From Pseudomonas chlororaphis (GTDB lineage: Bacteria; Pseudomonadota; Gammaproteobacteria; Pseudomonadales; Pseudomonadaceae), in assembly GCF_003731765.1 (NCBI RefSeq), contig NZ_MOAL01000002.1:310001-374000 (forward strand): DNA of 64,000 nucleotides. The letters run 5' to 3'. Position numbers and translations under genes: made by a program. The notes under the pieces are model-generated. The model did not search any database. It had not been told where the DNA came from and saw only the letters and a list, made by a program, of their open reading frames with translations. Numbering within the stretch: position 1 is the stretch's first letter; every line of letters begins with the position of its first letter. Shown here in pieces: positions 58,764-64,000 of this stretch.

Positions 58764-60107
58764 TTAAGCCTGGGCTGCTAAAACGCGCCGCTCCCAGGGA
58801 GTGATTTCATTAAAGAAGCTGGTCAACTCCATGGTCTTCGAAGCGATGTAGCCTTCGATGAACTCGTTGCCGAACAGTTCCCTGGCCAACTGGCTACGTT
58901 TCAGACGCTCCAGAGCCGCATGCAAGGTACACGGCAGCGACAAACTGTCGGGCACTTCAAACTCACCCTGGATCGCCGGAGCCGGCTCCAAGCGGTTCTC
59001 GATCCCGTGCAACCCGGCCGCCAGGCTCGCGGCAATCGCCAAGTACGGGTTGGCGTCTGCACCTGGCAAGCGATTCTCCACCCGTCGTGCCGCCGGGGAA
59101 CTGGCGGGAATCCGCAGCCCAGCAGCCCGATTATCGTGGGACCAGCAGGCATTGTTCGGCGATGCGTAAGGATGGCACAAGCGCTGATAAGAATTGACGT
59201 TCGGCGCAAACAACGCAGTGAAGTCGGCCATGCCCGCCTGCTGCCCACCGATAAAGTGGCGGAACACTGCCGTCGGCTGCCCGTCCTCGTCACTGAACAC
59301 GTTACGCCCGGTGCCGATCTCCACCACGCTCTGGTGAATGTGCATCGAACTGCCTGGCGTGTGGGCCAGGGGCTTGGCCATGCATACCACGGTCAGCCCG
59401 TGTTTGAGCGCCACTTCCTTGAGCAGGTGCTTGAAGAGGAAAGTCTGGTCCGCCAGCAATACCGGATCGCCGTGAAGCAGGTTGATCTCGAACTGGCTGA
59501 CGCCCATCTCGTGCATAAAGGTGTCGCGAGGCAGCCCCAGGGCCGCCATGCACTCGTAGACCTCGTTGAAGAAAGGTCGCAGCCCGTTGTTGGAGCTGAT
59601 ACTGAAAGCCGAGTGCCCGTCCTCGCGGCGCCCATCCAGCCCGGTTGGCGGGACAAAGGCCTGGGTCGGGTCGGGGTTGGGGGCAAACACGAAAAATTCC
59701 AGCTCGGTGGCCACCACCGGCGCCAAGCCAAGGGCGGCATAACGAGCCACCACGGCCTTGAGCTGGCCGCGAGTGGACAGCGGCGAACTCTCGCCGCTCA
59801 ACTCGTCCGCATCGCAAATGGCCAGGGCCCGTGGCGGCTGGCTCCAGGGCAACCGATGAATCTGTTGCGGGTCAGCGGTAAGGGCCAGGTCGCCGTCGTC
59901 GCTGCCGTAGAACCGTGCCGGCGGATAACCGCCCATAATGCATTGCAGCAGCACGCCGCGGGCCAATTGCAGGCGTCGCCCCTCAAGGAACCCTTCGGCA
60001 GTCATTACTTTGCCCCGCGGCACGCCATTGAGATCCGCGGTGACACATTCAATCTCATCAATGCCCGTCAATCGCTGCACGAGTGAAGCGTGGCCATCGG
60101 TTGTCAT
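58764..60107 (-). CDS. Glutamine synthetase family protein (gamma-glutamyl-polyamine ligase type)
   Basis: 447 residues, shorter than GlnA, with the fold complete: ATELEFFVF metal ligands, GVSQFEINL, MAKPLAHTPGSSMHIHQS and the C-terminal NRAAGLRIP and RVENRLPGADANPYLAIAASL. Pseudomonads carry several such enzymes for gamma-glutamylation of putrescine and other amines (PauA/PuuA type); no other polyamine gene is adjacent, so substrate is open. No adenylylation Tyr loop of GlnA is evident. Confidence 0.88.
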   Translation of the reverse strand: MTTDGHASLVQRLTGIDEIECVTADLNGVPRGKVMTAEGFLEGRRLQLARGVLLQCIMGGYPPARFYGSDDGDLALTADPQQIHRLPWSQPPRALAICDADELSGESSPLSTRGQLKAVVARYAALGLAPVVATELEFFVFAPNPDPTQAFVPPTGLDGRREDGHSAFSISSNNGLRPFFNEVYECMAALGLPRDTFMHEMGVSQFEINLLHGDPVLLADQTFLFKHLLKEVALKHGLTVVCMAKPLAHTPGSSMHIHQSVVEIGTGRNVFSDEDGQPTAVFRHFIGGQQAGMADFTALFAPNVNSYQRLCHPYASPNNACWSHDNRAAGLRIPASSPAARRVENRLPGADANPYLAIAASLAAGLHGIENRLEPAPAIQGEFEVPDSLSLPCTLHAALERLKRSQLARELFGNEFIEGYIASKTMELTSFFNEITPWERRVLAAQA

Positions 60108-60352
60108 GACTCAATCCTTGTTGTTGTACGAGCCGATAACGGCGACCTGTACAAAATACGCACCACCCGTTCAGTATTTCAAGCAGGGCCTTGAATATAA
60201 TTTGCGGCTTTTCTAGGCCGCTCATTCAACCTCGACGCAGCGGCAAAAGGCCCAAGCCGGACACGGCCTGAACCCGCCTGACAACCACAGCAGATCACTG
60301 AAAAACGGACGGGCTTCAACCTCGATGACCAGGGCGCCAGCGCGCCCCTGGC

Positions 60353-61045
60353 TCAGGGCAAGTAGAGCTTGAACAGCGCGCCGCCCAGGGGGCCGCCATT
60401 GCTGATTTCGGTGTGGCCGCACACGCCGTTGCGCTGGTGCAGCGCGGCAATCCGCCCGGCAAAGTACAGACCCAGGCCCGTGCTGCCACTGCTGTGATTG
60501 ATGCCCTGCACATAATCGGCCTGCCGCTCGATCATCTGCGCCGGGTAACCTTCACCGTCATCATTGATGGTCAGCACCGTTTGCCCGGCCTCATCGTGCA
60601 CGCTGATCAACAGCGCATGGCGGGCGTAGCGGATGGCATTGTTAATGCTGTTGGCCAGCACCGAGGCGATCAGCTCCCGGTCGAAAAAGCCCAAGGGGCT
60701 CAAGGGGTCGACGTCGTAGGTCACGGCAATGCCCCGACTCTTGAACACGTCTTGGTGGCCAACTAGTTGTGCTTCGATAAAGTCATCCAGCTCGTGATAG
60801 GCCGGCTGCAAAGGCAACTGGTTGACCCCGAGCTTATAAAGACCCAACAGTTGCACCAGCATGCCGTTGAGGTGGGCGAACTCGAACTCGATCACCCCTT
60901 GCTCCGCGGATTGCTGCTGCGGATCGGGCAAGCGCGCCAGCCACTGGGCATGGGCCTGCATCAGCATGGTCAGGGAGTTTTTCATGTCGTGCACGGTGGA
61001 CGCGATCACCGTCGAAAAATCTAGCGCCTGCTGGTCATCACTCAT
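60353..61045 (-). CDS. Soluble histidine kinase paired with receiver-repeat protein
   Basis: Cytosolic kinase of 230 residues without transmembrane or sensor domain. Phospho-acceptor His19 is in STVHDMKNSLTML, an HDxKN-type H-box close to the N-terminus. HATPase_c follows: NSINNAIRYA (N box), INDDGEGYP (G1) and STGLGLYFAGRI (G2). ATG overlaps the stop of the upstream response regulator gene by four bases. With no sensor of its own, it probably takes input from the partner or another protein. Confidence 0.88.
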   Translation of the reverse strand: MSDDQQALDFSTVIASTVHDMKNSLTMLMQAHAQWLARLPDPQQQSAEQGVIEFEFAHLNGMLVQLLGLYKLGVNQLPLQPAYHELDDFIEAQLVGHQDVFKSRGIAVTYDVDPLSPLGFFDRELIASVLANSINNAIRYARHALLISVHDEAGQTVLTINDDGEGYPAQMIERQADYVQGINHSSGSTGLGLYFAGRIAALHQRNGVCGHTEISNGGPLGGALFKLYLP

Positions 61046-62646
61046 TCGCCGAACGCCTTGCTTCGCAGCTTCTGGTAGCGCGGATAACGCGCATCGGTAT
61101 CGGGCATCATGCCAACCGTCTTCAAACAGGCCTGGCACTCTTCAAGCAGTGCCAGGTCGCGGCTGGTATCAATGCCATGCAACAGCGATTGCGCCATGTT
61201 CAGGGCAATACTGATGTTCTTCGGTTGCATCGCCAGGGCACGCCGGAACAGCTCGCGCGCCTCATCCAGGGTGCCGGCCTTGTAGCTGCGCACACCCTGG
61301 CGGTTGAGATCGGCGGCCGCGTTGGAGGAACTGAGAATCTCCGGGTCGTCGGTGAGCTTGGCGATCCCCTGCATGACCTTGGGATCGTCACCGTAGATTT
61401 CCGCACAGTTCTTCAACATCGAGGCACCGGCGCTGGCCTGCCCCAGCATTTGCAGCTGCTTGGCCACCAACAACGCGGCCTCGGGGCTCATGAACTGCTC
61501 CATGCCGTCCAGGCGCATCATGGCCTGCTCGGTGAGCTTTTCGGCCGTCTCGGCGTCGTTGAGCAACAAGCTGGTCGCCTTCATCAGCCGCGCACGGATC
61601 TGCAACCCCGGGTCGCTGGGGTTTTCCTTGGCCACGGCGCTGAGGGTGGTGTTGATTTCCAGGCGCGTGCGGGTATCCAGGCCCTTTTCGCTGCCCTTGC
61701 TGATCAGTGCATGGGCCAGGCCGAGGTTGCTTTCCGGGTCTTTGAAGCGTGACTGCGCGCCTTGGCTGACCGCCTGGCGATAGGCCCTGGAAGCGGTGTC
61801 GAAGTCTTCGTTGGTCATCGCCAACTTACCCAGCAGGGCCTGGCGGCGCACGGCCAGCGGCGACAGGCGCACCGCCTCTTCCAGCACCCGCTGGGCACGC
61901 TTGGCGTCGCCCTCGGCAACCAGCACGTCGGCCAGACCGTCATACAAACCCGGCATCATCGGGAAGACCTTCAAGGCCTTTTCATAGACCGCCTTGGCCT
62001 CCCCCATCTGCCCGCGCTTGACCAGCAGGCGGCCCAGGCCGACGAAAGCCCAGGGCAATGGCCGATCGGCCAGGATGGTGTTGTAGAGGCGCTCGAGGGT
62101 CTCGTTCTGATTCATGTCCCGCAGCGCGTCGGCACGGTAGCGCAGGCACAACGGCGCATAACGCGGGTCCTGCTTGCACAGGGCGATACAGGCATTGAGC
62201 ACTTCGACCGGCTTGCCGCGATCCAGCGCCTGCAGGATCGGCTGCAGCAAGGTCTTGCGCTGTTGCAGGCGCTCCAGGCGCTGCGCCAGGCCGGAACGGT
62301 TGAAGGGTTTGGTCAGGTACGCATCCGGCTCATGCTCCAGGGCACTGAGCACCATGGCCTGGCTGCTTTCGGCCGTGACCATCAGGAACACGCTTTCGTG
62401 GCTGATGAGCTTTTCCAGCATCAGGTCTTCGAGTACCTGCTGGCCGTTCTTCTTGCCATCGCCCAGGTGGTAATCCTGCAGGATGAAGTCATAGCGCTTC
62501 TGCGCACACATGCGCAGCGCCTGCTCACCGCTGTCGGCGGTGTCCACGTCCTTGACGCCCAGCTCACGCAACATCGAGCGGACCGAGCTACGGAAGTCCG
62601 AGAAATCATCGACGATCAAAAAGCTTTTTTGGTGGTACGCCAGCAT
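61042..62646 (-). CDS. Response regulator with C-terminal TPR-like repeats
   Basis: 534 residues: receiver domain 1-130 with Asp13/Asp14 and phospho-acceptor Asp58 (FILQDYHLGDG) and a Lys in LTKPF, then about 400 residues of helical repeats of TPR type (WAFVGLGRLLVKRGQMGEA, KVFPMMPGLYDGLADVLVAEG, AGTLDEARELFRRALAM). No DNA-binding or enzymatic output is seen, so output is likely protein-protein interaction. Coupled by ATGA overlap to the soluble kinase. A FliA-type promoter lies about 200 bases upstream. Confidence 0.9.
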   Translation of the reverse strand: MLAYHQKSFLIVDDFSDFRSSVRSMLRELGVKDVDTADSGEQALRMCAQKRYDFILQDYHLGDGKKNGQQVLEDLMLEKLISHESVFLMVTAESSQAMVLSALEHEPDAYLTKPFNRSGLAQRLERLQQRKTLLQPILQALDRGKPVEVLNACIALCKQDPRYAPLCLRYRADALRDMNQNETLERLYNTILADRPLPWAFVGLGRLLVKRGQMGEAKAVYEKALKVFPMMPGLYDGLADVLVAEGDAKRAQRVLEEAVRLSPLAVRRQALLGKLAMTNEDFDTASRAYRQAVSQGAQSRFKDPESNLGLAHALISKGSEKGLDTRTRLEINTTLSAVAKENPSDPGLQIRARLMKATSLLLNDAETAEKLTEQAMMRLDGMEQFMSPEAALLVAKQLQMLGQASAGASMLKNCAEIYGDDPKVMQGIAKLTDDPEILSSSNAAADLNRQGVRSYKAGTLDEARELFRRALAMQPKNISIALNMAQSLLHGIDTSRDLALLEECQACLKTVGMMPDTDARYPRYQKLRSKAFGE

Positions 62647-63098
62647 CGAAGATTCCAGGCAATTAAGAAGATGAAACCAAAGGCCAGTGCAATAACCCGC
62701 TCAGCTTCGCAGCCCATTTTTCGGCGCGCAGATAATAACTGCTGGCAAGGGGCTATCAAGCACTTTCCTGTAAACCTGTGATACACCCGGCACACCCGGG
62801 GCACGGGGGCTGCCCGATCGACGAACACAGCCGCCTTTGGGGTTATCGGCCGACTACGGGATTCCCTTATAGACGCGTTGCAGCAATTCACGGCTTAGTG
62901 ACTGCCCCTTGAACCCTCCACAACAGGGCTGTCCCGCGAACGCCATCAAGGCCGCGCCTCACACCTTGGATTTTGAAACATCAACTGATAGTTTGCAGCG
63001 CCTCGTTGCCAGGACCGGCTACCTCACTTCACACACCTGGTTGTGGAGCCGATGTCGAGCGCAGGCAATGCACAAGTCATGACCAAATGGAGTTAACA
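62647..63098. promoter_or_regulatory. Divergent region between receiver-repeat gene and unknown gene
   Basis: 452 bases without a supported gene. Apart from the FliA-type promoter at 62843-62869 (minus) and a GGAG ribosome site before 63099, nothing recognisable was found. Confidence 0.6.
62843..62869 (-). promoter_or_regulatory. FliA-type promoter for the receiver-repeat/kinase pair
   Basis: Minus strand TAAG, 15-base spacer, then a perfect GCCGATAA (62843-62850). The -35 differs from TAAA at one base. Leader to the start codon at 62646 would be about 190 bases. Confidence 0.65.
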
Positions 63099-64000
63099 AT
63101 GACTGACCACAGTCGTGCGATCGGCGGCATCGAACTGGAACAATTCATGGACCGCCTTGAGGCCGAAGACCAGGGCAGCGAACCCCTGCTGGCCCAACTG
63201 CGCGCCCAACCACTGCGAGCCGACTCCCTGGTTTCGATCGACCGCCTGCACTCACTGTGGATGAACGCCGGCGATGCCACCGCAGCCCGCGCCGTACTTG
63301 ACCAGGACGGCGATGCCCTGCTGGCCGTCGTCCCCTCCACGGCCCGCGGCGAACTGCAGATGAACCTGAACATCCTGCGCCTGCGGGTGGCCAACTTCCT
63401 CGATCAAGACAGCGAAATCCTCAAGGTGCTCGAGTCCCTGGACCCCACGGCGGGCGCGCCACTGGACTTCGACATCGAGCACTATCGTCGGCACCGAATC
63501 TTCAATGAACTGGAACAGGGCAGCCTCGAGGTCGCTCTGAAAACCATCGACGCACGCTACGCCCTGACCCTGATCAATCCGGCCCGTGAGCTACTGCGAT
63601 CCTGGGACGCGACTGACCGCCATCGACGCCGATCCCTGGTGCTGTGGCGCCACGAACGCCCTGAAGAAGCCCGCGAAGCTGCCCTGGAGGCGGTCAGCGC
63701 TCTGCGTGCGTCCGGCCCCGAGCAAGATGTCGATGCCAATGACTGGGTCTGGCTGGGCAACTCGCTGATCGAAATCATCCCCCTGCGCCTGGCGCTGTTC
63801 GAACAACCCGTCACCCAACTGACCGCCGGCCTGTCGCTGCCCCAGCGTCGAGAGTGGGACGTGCGCCTAGCACGCCTAACGGCACGTGCCCAGCACGCCT
63901 TGGGCGATCTACCGGCAGCATTGAAAATCTGCACCAGCGCAGCCCTGAGCCTGGACTCCGACGGCGGCGACAACTTCATCGAATACGAACTGCCCTGGCT
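63099..64000 (+). CDS. Large unrecognised helical protein, 3' end outside window
   Basis: Open frame of 300 codons to the window edge, starting at ATG 63099 with ATGGAG six to ten bases upstream and typical Pseudomonas codon use. No signal peptide. The sequence is almost wholly helical, Leu/Ala/Asp/Glu/Arg-rich, with repeat-like units (RPEEAREAALEAVSALRASG, AQHALGDLPAALKICTSAAL) that suggest TPR-like repeats. I do not recognise the family. Divergent from the receiver-repeat gene, which also has helical repeats. Confidence 0.75.
   Translation, partial: MTDHSRAIGGIELEQFMDRLEAEDQGSEPLLAQLRAQPLRADSLVSIDRLHSLWMNAGDATAARAVLDQDGDALLAVVPSTARGELQMNLNILRLRVANFLDQDSEILKVLESLDPTAGAPLDFDIEHYRRHRIFNELEQGSLEVALKTIDARYALTLINPARELLRSWDATDRHRRRSLVLWRHERPEEAREAALEAVSALRASGPEQDVDANDWVWLGNSLIEIIPLRLALFEQPVTQLTAGLSLPQRREWDVRLARLTARAQHALGDLPAALKICTSAALSLDSDGGDNFIEYELPW

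Noticed and set aside
60111..60139. GCCGATAA on the plus strand, possible FliA promoter
   Set aside because: No -35 at the right spacing and no plus-strand gene downstream.
60329..60351. GC-rich hairpin at the end of the soluble kinase gene
   Set aside because: One-base bulge, no T-run and composition typical of coding-adjacent GC-rich DNA; not strong enough to call a terminator.

Overview
The window is chromosomal DNA of a fluorescent-group Pseudomonas (P. fluorescens/protegens/chlororaphis type). The evidence is high GC with strong C/G third positions, a 917-residue GacS, an oprH-phoP-phoQ operon, the mazG-relA-rlmD-cysM block, and a split flagellar rod/hook and chemotaxis locus with sigma-54 and FliA promoters. 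No insertion sequence, prophage, integrase, CRISPR array, rRNA or tRNA was seen. Nearly all of it is core or conserved genus-level sequence, densely packed, with many 1-4 base start/stop overlaps.

Layout. 1-4.6 kb (minus): two tandem NlpC/P60 lipoproteins, hda, an AI-2E/PerM-type exporter and a DUF2066 protein. 4.9-7.9 kb (plus): purM-purN, a DUF3108 protein and a 62-residue orphan. 7.9-16.2 kb (minus): DUF2058 protein, mazG, relA, rlmD, cysM, and a two-component pair placed where PAO1 carries pirRS. 16.4-21.2 kb (plus): gacS, ldhA, a zinc-ribbon-like protein and a META lipoprotein. 21.2-26.4 kb: a TlpA-like lipoprotein (minus), arsC, wrbA, a DUF2069 protein and a Tag-like glycosylase (plus), ttcA (minus), a Yip1 protein and sprT (plus). 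26.4-30.4 kb: acyl-CoA racemase-like gene and dctA (minus), divergent from an AraC regulator. 30.4-33.2 kb (minus): phoQ-phoP-oprH. 33.3-34.9 kb (plus): dienelactone hydrolase-like gene and a Sfp-type phosphopantetheinyl transferase. 34.9-37.3 kb (minus): an RstAB-like two-component pair. 38.0-49.2 kb (plus): nrdA, a very large alpha-2-macroglobulin and pbpC. 49.5-57.2 kb: flgBCDE and cheV-cheR (minus) facing flgA-flgM-flgN-flgZ (plus). 57.3-60.1 kb (minus): MFS transporter and a glutamine-synthetase-family ligase. 60.4-62.6 kb (minus): a soluble histidine kinase coupled to a response regulator with a helical-repeat tail. 63.1 kb to the end (plus): start of a large unrecognised helical protein.

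The most informative material is regulatory. Four exact CTGAAC hexamers spaced every 11 bases lie between oprH and the divergent hydrolase gene. dctA has a textbook -24/-12 promoter with two related palindromes 41 bases apart upstream. flgB has a -24/-12 promoter preceded by five GCGGCAA heptamers. flgA has a -24/-12 promoter whose predicted start falls on the annotated start codon. flgM has its own FliA promoter, and a FliA-type promoter also precedes the uncharacterised receiver-repeat/kinase pair, linking it to the motility regulon. That pair, with the divergent unknown gene beside it, is the best candidate for an undescribed system here. The rest of the window is conventional housekeeping: purine synthesis, stringent response, cysteine synthesis, RNA modification, deoxynucleotide supply and envelope maintenance.
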